From: Lachnospiraceae bacterium
GTDB taxonomy: Bacteria > Bacillota > Clostridia > Lachnospirales > Lachnospiraceae
DNA: 64,000 nt
Direction of reading: 5' to 3'
NCBI GenBank assembly: GCA_015057325.1
Contig: SVEQ01000003.1
Location: forward strand, 124,001-188,000
How positions within the stretch are numbered: position 1 is the stretch's first letter; every line of letters begins with the position of its first letter. A program made the position numbers and the translations under genes. Positions 41,549-50,203 of the stretch are shown piece after piece. The notes beneath the pieces are model-generated. The model did not search any database. It had not been told where the DNA came from and was given only the letters and a program-made list of their open reading frames with translations.

Positions 41549-44500
41549 TTAATCCATTTTCAACATCAATTCTTCAAATTGCTTTCCTGTTAGTCTATTC
41601 TCCTTTACAAGAACACCTGCAATTTTCTGAATCTTTTCTTTTGCATTTTCTATTATTTCTATCGTGCTCTCCATCTCGGTCTTAAGAATCTCGTTCACTT
41701 TAGCTGTATATTCTCCGGCCAATGCTGATTGAAGCACCTCGTCTTTGGATAAGGTAAGCAATCTGTCATCTTCCATACCATACGCACATACTATTTTGAA
41801 TGCAATATCGGTTGCGTTTTGCAAATCAGCGGAAGCTCCTGTGTTAAGTGACTTTTCTTTACCAAAAAACACCTGTTCAGCTGCACGTCCCGCCAATGAA
41901 GTCCTTATCCTTGCAAGAAGTTCCTCTCTCGTATAATCTGTAACATTCTCCTGATTAGAATGTCTCATATATCCACCAAAAGAACCTCTAGACTCAATCG
42001 TAATATAAGAAGGCTTATCTCCACTAATATATGACACATACGCATGCCCAATCTCATGAATAGCAACACAATTATAATAATCCAAAGTACGCTCTTTCTT
42101 TTCCCCAAACTCATATTCTTCAAGAGCATTTAACAAATCCTCATTCGTCATGTATCTTTCTTTCTTTGCAGCATCATTAAATGCGTTACTAAGCACGTTT
42201 TGTAGATTTGCAATACTCCAACCTGGTGTCCTTTCCGCAATACTATGCACCGTATCTTTGGAAACAGTAGTAATATTCTGTTCTTCAAATCTATTTATGA
42301 TATATTGTTCACGCTCACTCTCATTTGGAAGATCCACGAAAATCTTTTTATCAAAACGCCTAAGCAAAGCCGGATCCAAAGAAGCATTCTCACCTTTTTC
42401 ACCTCTGACCAAAAAGTTTGTTGCAGCCAAAACAAAAACAGGTTTATTGCTGTCAGCAATATTGAAACCATCCATTGCCGTAAGAAGAGCATTCAACATA
42501 CCCTCAGTATGATGAGTGTTTTCTGATCCTGTTCTCTTCTTCCCAATTGCATCAATCTCATCAATAAATATTATGGACGGTGCATATTTTTTTGCTTTTT
42601 CAAAAATACGTCTGATATTCGCCTCGCTTTCACCTGTATATTTACTTTCAAACTCAGTTGCGCTGGTTTGAAGAAAAGTCACTTCAGACTCACCCGCCAT
42701 AGCCCTTGCAAGCATAGTTTTTCCCGTTCCCGGTGGTCCGTAAAGAAGTATTCCTTTCGGTGGTTTAAAACCATTCATAAGGAAACCTTTTGGATTTGTA
42801 AGATATTTTACAAAATACTGAAGTTCTTCTTTAGCCTTCGTTGCACCAATAACATCACTAAATTTGGTATTGGGACGTTCTACATTGGATGGCAATGAAT
42901 TATAATCTTTAAGAGCACTCAACAGGTCATCATCCGTCACAGCCCTTTGCTGCTTCACAGCTCTTCGAACTGCACTTTCAAACATATTTTGAATATCCGC
43001 AAGACTCTGTCCCGAGGTTCTTTCTGCTATTGTCTGCACTGCTTCTTCGGAAACAGTCGTAACGTTCCTAGATTCAAGCAACTTACTTATATATTGTTTT
43101 CTTTCCTGCTCTTTTGGAAGTTCCACAAAAATTGTAGAATCAAAGCGTCTAAGCAACGCCTCATCCAGCATTCCAATTCCATCATTTTCCGCTGTTGCCC
43201 CATAGTTTGTAGCAGCCAGAACAAAGACCGGTTTATCAGCATTAGAACTGTCAAAACCATCCATCTCTGTAAGAAGAGCATTCAACATGCGTTCAGTATG
43301 ATGAGTGTTTTCTGAACCAGTTCTCTTCTTTCCAATTGCATCAATCTCGTCAATAAATATTATAGACGGTGCGTATTTCTTTGCCCTTTTGAAAATTCTT
43401 CTGATATTTGCTTCACTTTCGCCTGAATATTTACTTACAAACTCGGTTGCACTGGTTGCGAAAAATGACACATCCGACTCACCTGCCATAGCTCTGGCAA
43501 GCATAGTTTTTCCTGTTCCCGGACTTCCATAAAGAAGAACTCCCTTCGGTGGTCTGGCACCATAACCAAGAATTTCTTTTGGGTTCATAAGATACTTTAC
43601 AAAATATTGAAGTTCTTCTTTCGCCTTTTCAGCACCAATGATATCACTAAATTTATTTTGGGGGCGATCCACATCCGACAACACCGAATACCTATCTTCA
43701 GTTTCCACGGCTGTTTTTATCTTAAGATCATAGAATTCTATTTTACCCACATTATAGCATTTATCGACAAATCCTTTTCTGGTCTTGTAAGTCAATACCT
43801 GATGTCTACGAGCAAGCTTATCCATTACCTTCTGGCAGGATACATCCCAATAAGCTGCCTCTAACTCATCTTGGTAGAATTCGCTATTAATGAATCCACG
43901 AGCACCTATTTTAATCAGGGCATTTTTCTCTCTTTCAGAATAGTTATACTCTGACTTTTCTCCACACAAGATAAAAATCGGAATATTTCCAAACTCCGCT
44001 GCAGTCTTTTGTAACACATCTTTTCCGACCGTTCTTTCATCTGCAATATTTAAACTACGTTCTGTATTTTCCAATCCAAGTGTAAAATCTATTACTACAA
44101 AGAGAACATTACCGTCATGAAGTATTTCCATAAATGCATCTGAATCGGTTGTATTCTTAACTATGATGCCGTTTTCTTTGAACATATCGGACTGTTTATA
44201 ACGAATATCACCAAGTACAGGAATGACAACATTTTTTTCACCGGAATAAATCTCCTTAACTTCATCGCTTGCATTCGTGAAATCGCACTTCCACTCTATC
44301 TTTTCAATCTTTTCAATAGCATTAGGCAACATCTTTTGCATCATAAGATTTGCAAAGTCATATATTTGCTGATTAATCATTTTCCCTGCCAAAGTGGATG
44401 CATTTCTGGCGTCCGCACTCCCACCCATAGAATAAAGCACCGTCTTCGCCAAGTCGCCCTTTCCACTTCTTAAACTCCAGCCGGATCCACGTTCTGCATT

Positions 44501-46288
44501 TATCAGTTGATTCTCAACGTCCTTTTCAACCACTCTCCTAAGTGCATCCGCCTTCAAATGATTAAACATGATAACTGTATAAGATGACAATCTTGACAGT
44601 ATTTCAGGTGGAAAATATGGACTAAACGTTTTAATGTCGATATCTTTTTGCAATGCATCCAATACCACCTTGTCGGGAAGAACAGTCAAGTTCTCATTTT
44701 GGGCACCACTGTACAGTTGTCTACCGGCATTTGTTGTAAATATTATAATAGTATCTTCAAAAGATATATTACAATCGTAATGACGATCAAAGCAGTGTCC
44801 ATCATCCAAAATCTGCAAAAACAAAGTTATAATCGTTCTATGTGCCTTTTCTATTTCATCAAACAAGAGCACACAGTTTGGATTTGCACTTACATAATCT
44901 GTCAGTACACCCGCTTTAGATTTTTCCCAGAGCGAAGAAATACCAGCTATTTCTTCTATTGAGCCTTCACCCGAGTACCCTGACATATCAAAACGCCTGA
45001 AAGGAATACCCAATTCCTCCGCAAAGAGTTGTGCCATAAAAGTCTTTCCTACGCCGGATGGACCTGCAAACAAGAACACACTCCTCGGTCCTTTTCTTTT
45101 ATTTACAGCATGTGTATTATTTTCCGCGTTAAAAAAACTGCGTTCTAACTTATCGATTGCGTCATCCTGTCCGATAACTTTCTCTTTAAGTTTCATCCCT
45201 ATGGATTCAGTACGCATTACAAGTTGCCTAAAAGATGACTTTGTATCCTTCTCATCTATTCTCTTCTCAAAATCAGGATTAACGTAAGGTCCGGACACTT
45301 TTCTAAGTTCCGGATGGTAAGCACTATTTTCTACCATTTCCCGATATAAGTCACTCAAAGAATGACCACCCTGTTTGATAAACTTTTTCATATGCCTGTA
45401 TGTTGTACAATTGTCATTCAAGAGTTTTTCATTAGTATCCTTTGCAAACAACTCACATCTTTTGGAAAGTTCATCTAAATCGATAGTCTCCATACCATTT
45501 TTTTCAAAACGATTATAAAAGTCACGGTACTCGTCCGATTCTTCCCATGATTCTTTAGCAAAGTTGAGCCATTCCGAAGGCTTTATTGATGGTGGGGTTA
45601 TAGAAATATTTCCACTAGTCATTCTCTTATTAAGCATTTTCCTATATATATCAACAAAACTTTGCAAAACAGACATTGGGTCCAATACAAACTCAACCAA
45701 TTTTGTATATAATGAAGCCACATTATATCTACCCACATAAGGATTATTATCATCAACTACATACAAAAGAATCTCTAACCATGGCTTATTTTGATGTGGC
45801 TGTTCAGGTATATTAAGCAACTCATATATTTCTTCTGGTTCCGGAGGTTGTATATAGCCATCTTCTTGTTCTTCATACTGCATAGCGTTGTCATTGTCCA
45901 TTTTCACTGCTTCAAGCCAACCCGGGTCATCTATATTTCCACTTTGGTCAAAATCACCATTTTCATCCGTATACTGAATGTCGGCTACTCCATATGGAAG
46001 AAAACCTTCATTTTTCCAACTTTCTTCCTCAAGATATTCTTTGTTTTCACCTTGATAAACCAGTTCAAATCCTCCTACCTCATTTGAACTCATATATTCT
46101 TCTGCAAGCGCAAATGCATGACGAAGACTACCCTCTTTGTTTTCATCTTCATTTTCAAGTTCTGTCCTATACTCAATACTGTAAAATAATGCCCCAGAAA
46201 AACCTTTTATCTGTTCTTCGCACTTTTTCCAATCGTCAAAAATTCCGGTTTTTCTTCCCTTTTTTACCAAGTATATTTTCTTTTTCAT
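41549..46288 (-). CDS. giant multi-domain AAA+ protease: hybrid-binding domain, ClpB-type AAA+, receiver-like, two FtsH-type AAA+, M41 peptidase
   Basis: The 1579-residue protein starts with an RNase H1/viroplasmin hybrid-binding domain (KIYLVKKGRKTGIFDDWKKC, residues 4-23, with Q26 and F30). A long acidic region follows. A ClpB-type AAA+ module covers about 385-600 (Walker A GPSGVGKT near 408, Walker B VLLFDEIEKAH). A receiver-like fold lies at about 685-815 (VVIDF, IPIFILCG, GARGF). Two FtsH-type AAA+ modules follow (GSPGTGKT near 921, GPPGTGKT near 1183; both with FIDEIDAIGKKR and LLRRFD). The M41 zinc protease has HEIGH near 1411 and the third ligand Asp in GASADLQNAT. No membrane segment is seen, unlike FtsH. 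All active-site residues appear intact. I know no named family with this order. Confidence 0.9.
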   Translation of the reverse strand: MKKKIYLVKKGRKTGIFDDWKKCEEQIKGFSGALFYSIEYRTELENEDENKEGSLRHAFALAEEYMSSNEVGGFELVYQGENKEYLEEESWKNEGFLPYGVADIQYTDENGDFDQSGNIDDPGWLEAVKMDNDNAMQYEEQEDGYIQPPEPEEIYELLNIPEQPHQNKPWLEILLYVVDDNNPYVGRYNVASLYTKLVEFVLDPMSVLQSFVDIYRKMLNKRMTSGNISITPPSIKPSEWLNFAKESWEESDEYRDFYNRFEKNGMETIDLDELSKRCELFAKDTNEKLLNDNCTTYRHMKKFIKQGGHSLSDLYREMVENSAYHPELRKVSGPYVNPDFEKRIDEKDTKSSFRQLVMRTESIGMKLKEKVIGQDDAIDKLERSFFNAENNTHAVNKRKGPRSVFLFAGPSGVGKTFMAQLFAEELGIPFRRFDMSGYSGEGSIEEIAGISSLWEKSKAGVLTDYVSANPNCVLLFDEIEKAHRTIITLFLQILDDGHCFDRHYDCNISFEDTIIIFTTNAGRQLYSGAQNENLTVLPDKVVLDALQKDIDIKTFSPYFPPEILSRLSSYTVIMFNHLKADALRRVVEKDVENQLINAERGSGWSLRSGKGDLAKTVLYSMGGSADARNASTLAGKMINQQIYDFANLMMQKMLPNAIEKIEKIEWKCDFTNASDEVKEIYSGEKNVVIPVLGDIRYKQSDMFKENGIIVKNTTDSDAFMEILHDGNVLFVVIDFTLGLENTERSLNIADERTVGKDVLQKTAAEFGNIPIFILCGEKSEYNYSEREKNALIKIGARGFINSEFYQDELEAAYWDVSCQKVMDKLARRHQVLTYKTRKGFVDKCYNVGKIEFYDLKIKTAVETEDRYSVLSDVDRPQNKFSDIIGAEKAKEELQYFVKYLMNPKEILGYGARPPKGVLLYGSPGTGKTMLARAMAGESDVSFFATSATEFVSKYSGESEANIRRIFKRAKKYAPSIIFIDEIDAIGKKRTGSENTHHTERMLNALLTEMDGFDSSNADKPVFVLAATNYGATAENDGIGMLDEALLRRFDSTIFVELPKEQERKQYISKLLESRNVTTVSEEAVQTIAERTSGQSLADIQNMFESAVRRAVKQQRAVTDDDLLSALKDYNSLPSNVERPNTKFSDVIGATKAKEELQYFVKYLTNPKGFLMNGFKPPKGILLYGPPGTGKTMLARAMAGESEVTFLQTSATEFESKYTGESEANIRRIFEKAKKYAPSIIFIDEIDAIGKKRTGSENTHHTEGMLNALLTAMDGFNIADSNKPVFVLAATNFLVRGEKGENASLDPALLRRFDKKIFVDLPNESEREQYIINRFEEQNITTVSKDTVHSIAERTPGWSIANLQNVLSNAFNDAAKKERYMTNEDLLNALEEYEFGEKKERTLDYYNCVAIHEIGHAYVSYISGDKPSYITIESRGSFGGYMRHSNQENVTDYTREELLARIRTSLAGRAAEQVFFGKEKSLNTGASADLQNATDIAFKIVCAYGMEDDRLLTLSKDEVLQSALAGEYTAKVNEILKTEMESTIEIIENAKEKIQKIAGVLVKENRLTGKQFEELMLKMD

Positions 46289-46307
46289 AGTGTATCCTCC
46301 GCTTGAT

Positions 46308-46691
46308 TTACTTTTTAACTACAATTAATTTTCGAAATTCTTCATACAAATCAGGGTCATTTGGATTATAATGAACACAACCCAATATATTAGGAATGTT
46401 AAGCCTAAAAGATGAACATACAATAATAGGAATATCAATATTATGCTCCTGTAATTCGGCAATAAATGTTTCGCCTGCAGTATCATCCGGTTTTCCGTTT
46501 GAAAACAGCGGAAATTGCATATCTGATATTATCAAATCATACGGGGTATTGTTCTCTATACTATCTAACACTGAAATCATCGCATCATTCTCACATTCAA
46601 CATAAGTAATATCTGTTATCCCCATCCTGTTTAGAGCTCTTTTAATATTATCATGTTTCATTGGATCGTCTTCTACATTCAGTACTCTCAT
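46308..46691 (-). CDS. stand-alone response-regulator receiver
   Basis: The 127-residue protein is a single receiver domain: acidic pair in NVEDDPMKHDN, phosphorylated Asp in LIISDMQFPLF (near residue 57) and Ser in IIVCSS. The conserved Lys of the last loop is not obvious (HYNPND there). There is no output domain. It overlaps the methyltransferase-like gene by four bases and lies 19 bases ahead of the giant protease gene, which itself has an internal receiver-like fold. It may control the protease as adaptor; no histidine kinase is encoded nearby. Confidence 0.83.
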   Translation of the reverse strand: MRVLNVEDDPMKHDNIKRALNRMGITDITYVECENDAMISVLDSIENNTPYDLIISDMQFPLFSNGKPDDTAGETFIAELQEHNIDIPIIVCSSFRLNIPNILGCVHYNPNDPDLYEEFRKLIVVKK

Positions 46692-47686
46692 TTATTATTT
46701 CCTCTTTTTACTTTATATGAAGCATGGCTAACATTTTGGGGAAGATTTTTGACCGGTTTAAAGTGACCAATCCCCTCAATACCTTCCAACCCAATAATCG
46801 CTCCATAAGCTTTATTATTCGTAATGTTATTATCACCCTTCCATGCCGGCATTACCGATTGTAAACGGGGCGTTTGGGGATATTTGTCAAATGGTTCTTT
46901 TTCAATATTAGGATATTTGCTTATTATTTTTTTTATCTTATCATTATCTTTGACCGATTTATGTCCCGTAATAATAATATATGTTGGGTCTATTTTATTC
47001 AAAACCCGTATAATATCATTTTTATTCTGTTCAATCAATTCGTTGAAAGAACTTGGGAAGAAAACTACATCTGCTTTAATGTCTTCTTTGGATTTATCTA
47101 TTATTTTAAAGAAATTTCCTTCCGTTTTTCCAATATTTAAAGCAATATTATCCTTAGGAATTCGGAATCGAGAATCTTCCTTTATTTTCATTGGTCTTTT
47201 CCATTTATTATACTCGTAAGCACGATACTTAATATTTTTAATAGCATCTACATCCCATTTTTCCATATACAACGCTGATTCCAGTCCCCAATAATCCACG
47301 TAGTTACCAGCACCTATCGAATCAATCGTTAACCCATTTTTTTTCACATAGTCTTCTCCTATTTCTTGCAACAATTTTCGATAAATATGATTAAAATGCT
47401 GCGAATACGCATATGCATACTTTACATTATAAACATTATCATAATTTTTATCTTCATATATAGATTCACTTCGCTCACCCTCATTTGAAAGTTTTCCTAT
47501 TCCTTTACTGGCAATATTTTTCAATTCATTTAAATTTTCTTTTCTTAGTTTAATCACATTATTATATGCTTCACCAATAAAACCTTCGTGTTTAATTTCA
47601 CCTTCTTTGTCTTTATAACGATAATACATTACCTTTTGAAGTTCTTCTCTTATTTTTAATTGATCATTATTTTTTTCTTTTGCCAT
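46688..47686 (-). CDS. methyltransferase-like protein of the island
   Basis: From the ATG at 47686, 332 residues are encoded; an upstream TTG at 47713 is less likely. The central part has LTIDSIGAGNYVDYWGLESA, which resembles the SAM-binding loop of class I methyltransferases, then ADVVFFPSSFNELI and LNKIDPTYIIITGHK, resembling later strands of that fold. The N-terminal 110 residues are helical and charged. The catalytic motif is not clear, so a non-enzymatic Rossmann protein cannot be excluded. The gene is the second of the seven-gene unit. Confidence 0.6.
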   Translation of the reverse strand: MAKEKNNDQLKIREELQKVMYYRYKDKEGEIKHEGFIGEAYNNVIKLRKENLNELKNIASKGIGKLSNEGERSESIYEDKNYDNVYNVKYAYAYSQHFNHIYRKLLQEIGEDYVKKNGLTIDSIGAGNYVDYWGLESALYMEKWDVDAIKNIKYRAYEYNKWKRPMKIKEDSRFRIPKDNIALNIGKTEGNFFKIIDKSKEDIKADVVFFPSSFNELIEQNKNDIIRVLNKIDPTYIIITGHKSVKDNDKIKKIISKYPNIEKEPFDKYPQTPRLQSVMPAWKGDNNITNNKAYGAIIGLEGIEGIGHFKPVKNLPQNVSHASYKVKRGNNK

Positions 47687-47705
47687 AATAGTATATTCCC
47701 TTTTC

Positions 47706-48662
47706 TTAATCAAATTTAAATGTTAACTGTTCCATCTGTTTTTCTGTTTTATAAGATTTCACCGGACGTTCAGTAATCTTATCTCCAACCTTTTGGCTAA
47801 CAGTACCACATAGTATCGGAGATGATATATCGTATTTTCTTGCATTCTCTCTAACTACTGCTTCTCGATAGTTTGCATAACAATACTTACATCCATGAAG
47901 ACAGGTATCGAACGCCCCCATCTCATCGCACTTAACACATCGACATTCACTGCGTTGTCCGTCCGGACCAACCTTTAATTCATAACCAATAATAGACTCT
48001 ATCAGATTCTTATCAATGCAACTGTTATGCTCGATACCACAAAATGACAAATCAATTTTTTCTGCGCAGGTTCCAACAACCATACCGTTATCCTTTGCTA
48101 TTTCTGCCAAACTTTTAGCAAATTGATTAATTGCGTCATTTGATATTTCTTTATAATGAATATCATTCATATTGCTCATGTTCTTAGACGTGTATATATC
48201 TACAAAACTAATCACACATTTCTTCGTAAAGCCCTTTAATTGCTCAGCTACTTCTTTGAACCGTTTCAGATGATACTCTGTGGTATATTCATAAGAAAAA
48301 ATTATTGGATCATATCTCCATATAACTCTATCCTGTCCAATTTTATCGGATAGATTTTGAAATGTTTCTATAAGTTCGTGCAAGTCAGGAACATGCGGTT
48401 CCATCTCTTTTCCATATCCCGTAATTGTATATTGAAAGTAATATTTGTATGCCTCCAATTCATTCAATCTTGCAAGCATCGGTTTAGGGTTCTTTGTCCA
48501 GAATACAATACAATCCACCACATCCGGTTTTATATTAACCTTACTAATTTGGCGTGTATTCATCGGATTTCTAACCATATAGAAACCCTCGCTTATCCTT
48601 TTATAAAACCATTCAGAAAAAAAAGCAGGAATATCTGTTCTTCGGCTAACACTTAATATCAT
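47706..48662 (-). CDS. DUF1848 family protein (radical-SAM-like with C-terminal Cys cluster)
   Basis: The 318-residue protein begins MILSVSRRTDIPAFFSEWFY and has VFWTKNPKPM, DRVIWRYDPIIF and a C-terminal Cys cluster (CRCVKCDEMGAFDTCLHG, then CKYCYANY), all typical of DUF1848. Members are thought to hold an Fe-S cluster and to resemble radical SAM enzymes; the reaction is unknown. It is the first gene of the island operon, 19 bases ahead of the methyltransferase-like gene. Confidence 0.88.
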   Translation of the reverse strand: MILSVSRRTDIPAFFSEWFYKRISEGFYMVRNPMNTRQISKVNIKPDVVDCIVFWTKNPKPMLARLNELEAYKYYFQYTITGYGKEMEPHVPDLHELIETFQNLSDKIGQDRVIWRYDPIIFSYEYTTEYHLKRFKEVAEQLKGFTKKCVISFVDIYTSKNMSNMNDIHYKEISNDAINQFAKSLAEIAKDNGMVVGTCAEKIDLSFCGIEHNSCIDKNLIESIIGYELKVGPDGQRSECRCVKCDEMGAFDTCLHGCKYCYANYREAVVRENARKYDISSPILCGTVSQKVGDKITERPVKSYKTEKQMEQLTFKFD

Positions 48663-48754
48663 ATTTTGATTCCTCCTTTATGAATTGCATACTTCTAATC
48701 ATTCAAAACAAATTTAATAATTATAACCCATACTATTTTACCATAAAAAAAAGA

Positions 48755-48788
48755 AAGAGGAAATTTTTATTAACAAAAATTTCCTCTT
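48755..48788 (-). terminator. terminator after tRNA-Thr
   Basis: GAGGAAATTTTT (48757-48768) pairs with AAAAATTTCCTC (48775-48786). On the minus strand a TTTCTTTTTTTT tail follows. It lies 13 bases beyond the tRNA 3' end and separates it from the island. Confidence 0.88.
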
Positions 48789-48800
48789 TATAAACAAGAA

Positions 48801-48873
48801 AGCTAGCGACGGGAATCGAACCCGTGACCTCCTCACTACCAATGAGGTGCGCTACCGACTGTGCCACGCCAGC
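48801..48873 (-). tRNA. tRNA-Thr (anticodon GGT)
   Basis: On the minus strand the acceptor GCTGGCG pairs with CGCTAGC (one G-U pair). The anticodon stem CCTCA/TGAGG holds the loop TTGGTAG, giving anticodon GGT for threonine ACC/ACT. The T arm is CGGGTTCGATTCCCG. CCA is not encoded after the discriminator T. The 3' end faces the island at lower coordinates. Confidence 0.95.
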
Positions 48874-48940
48874 TTGTCTTTGCGACTTGTCTATAATATC
48901 AAAATAACCCTTGTTTGTAAAGAATATTTTTCAATTATAT

Positions 48941-49555
48941 TTAATTTTCTGTAATGGGATAAATTGTCTTTAATTTCTCCCTGATTCTTGATATTGCATT
49001 GTCGATTGACTTCGTTGATTTCCCAAGTTTTGCTGCAATATCATTATAAGAAAGTCCCTCAAGATACATCGGAAGAACTGCCTGCTCCATCTTACTTAAT
49101 CGTGACGTCAAGAGCTCATTTACTCTTAAGACATTTTCCTTATTAAGAATTACATGCTCAGGATCTGAACTTCTGTCAGCCTCAAGATTCTCAATAAGCT
49201 CAATATCACTTTCGCCGGAAGAAGCATAGATTGAAATGTAACTGTTAAGAGGACTGTGTTTTTCTCTGTTGGAAGCTTTGATTGCGGTATATATCTGTCT
49301 CTTAATACAAAGCTGTGCAAATGTAAAAAATGACGCATTGTTGTCTTGCTTGAAACTTTGTATAGCCTTAAACAGGCCTATCATTCCCTCCTGTGTCAGA
49401 TCCTCGGAATCAGCACCTATTAAGAAAAGTGTTCTTGTTGATTTGACAACCAAAGGCGAGTACTTCTTAATCAGATATTCTGTTGCTTCTTCATTACCGT
49501 TTCGTATTTCATCAATTAACTGTTCATCTGTTAAGATATCATAGTTTGAAGTCAT
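48941..49555 (-). CDS. sigH: RNA polymerase sigma factor of SigH type
   Basis: The 204-residue sigma factor has region 2 (LIKKYSPLVVKSTRTLFLIG, EDLTQEGMIGLFKAIQSF and FFTFAQLCIKRQIYTAI) and region 4 (LSYNDIAAKLGKSTKSIDNAISRIREKLK). This is the SigH/sigma-30 form that starts sporulation and transition-phase genes in Bacilli and Clostridia. In many Firmicutes it follows cysS-mrnC-rlmB; here two other genes lie between rlmB and sigH. Confidence 0.9.
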   Translation of the reverse strand: MTSNYDILTDEQLIDEIRNGNEEATEYLIKKYSPLVVKSTRTLFLIGADSEDLTQEGMIGLFKAIQSFKQDNNASFFTFAQLCIKRQIYTAIKASNREKHSPLNSYISIYASSGESDIELIENLEADRSSDPEHVILNKENVLRVNELLTSRLSKMEQAVLPMYLEGLSYNDIAAKLGKSTKSIDNAISRIREKLKTIYPITEN

Positions 49556-49568
49556 AATTAGCTTTCCT

Positions 49569-50096
49569 TTACTGGACAGGTGTTGCGTCTATAGGTATCT
49601 CCTCTGTTGGTGCTTCTGTCGGAGCTTCTGTTGCGGGTGCTTCCGTTGTTGCTTCTGTTGGTGCCTCTGTTGCAGGCGCTTCTGTTGCCGGTGCCTGTGT
49701 TGTTTGTTGTTCCTCTGTATTCTTTTTATCTTTCTTCTTTTTCGAGGAATCCTCATTTACCTTCTTGGTAATATCCTCGATACTTTCTTCAAATTGTTGT
49801 TGCTCTGTTGTCTGTGTCGTAGCATCAGCCTTCTTCTCTGTACTATCGTCTTTCTTAAAAAAACTTTCCGCTGTTGTTGCTTCGGTTTTCTCACGCTTTT
49901 TACTCGTTTCTCCAACGCTGTTGGCAATTATAGTTATAAATCCAAGAAGTAGACATGCTATTGCAATTACAAACAATATCATAAGAATTGTCTTTAACAT
50001 ATCTCTTGGAGGAATGCTATTGTCAACTGAAGCGCTGTTTTCAAGATCAATTTTTTTCTGCTCTGCCTTTTCTTCCTTCTTATTCTCTTTTTTCAT
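49569..50096 (-). CDS. membrane protein with Thr/Glu/Ala/Pro-rich repeats
   Basis: The 175-residue protein has a Lys/Glu-rich start, one membrane segment (ILMILFVIAIACLLLGFITII, about 37-57) and an outer part that becomes a low-complexity repeat of TEAPATEAP type (about 130-170). Such tails often span the wall. No domain is recognised. It lies 13 bases ahead of sigH. Confidence 0.7.
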   Translation of the reverse strand: MKKENKKEEKAEQKKIDLENSASVDNSIPPRDMLKTILMILFVIAIACLLLGFITIIANSVGETSKKREKTEATTAESFFKKDDSTEKKADATTQTTEQQQFEESIEDITKKVNEDSSKKKKDKKNTEEQQTTQAPATEAPATEAPTEATTEAPATEAPTEAPTEEIPIDATPVQ

Positions 50097-50174
50097 ATAT
50101 ATTAAGTCCTTTCATAGTCATCGCAAACTCCACATATAATACAACAAAAAGCATTAATTGGCAAATCAAAAATC

Positions 50175-50198
50175 AACACCACCGTTACCGATGGTGTT
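50175..50198 (-). terminator. terminator after the chemoreceptor gene
   Basis: AACACCA (50175-50181) pairs with TGGTGTT (50192-50198). On the minus strand GATTTTTGATTT follows. It lies six bases after the chemoreceptor stop codon. Confidence 0.7.
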
Positions 50199-50203
50199 AA
50201 TAA

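Noticed and set aside
39815-48873. Island considered as an integrated element at tRNA-Thr
   Set aside because: The tRNA 3' end does face the island, but I found no copy of it near 39815-39915, no integrase, and a terminator lies between. Mode of acquisition is left open.
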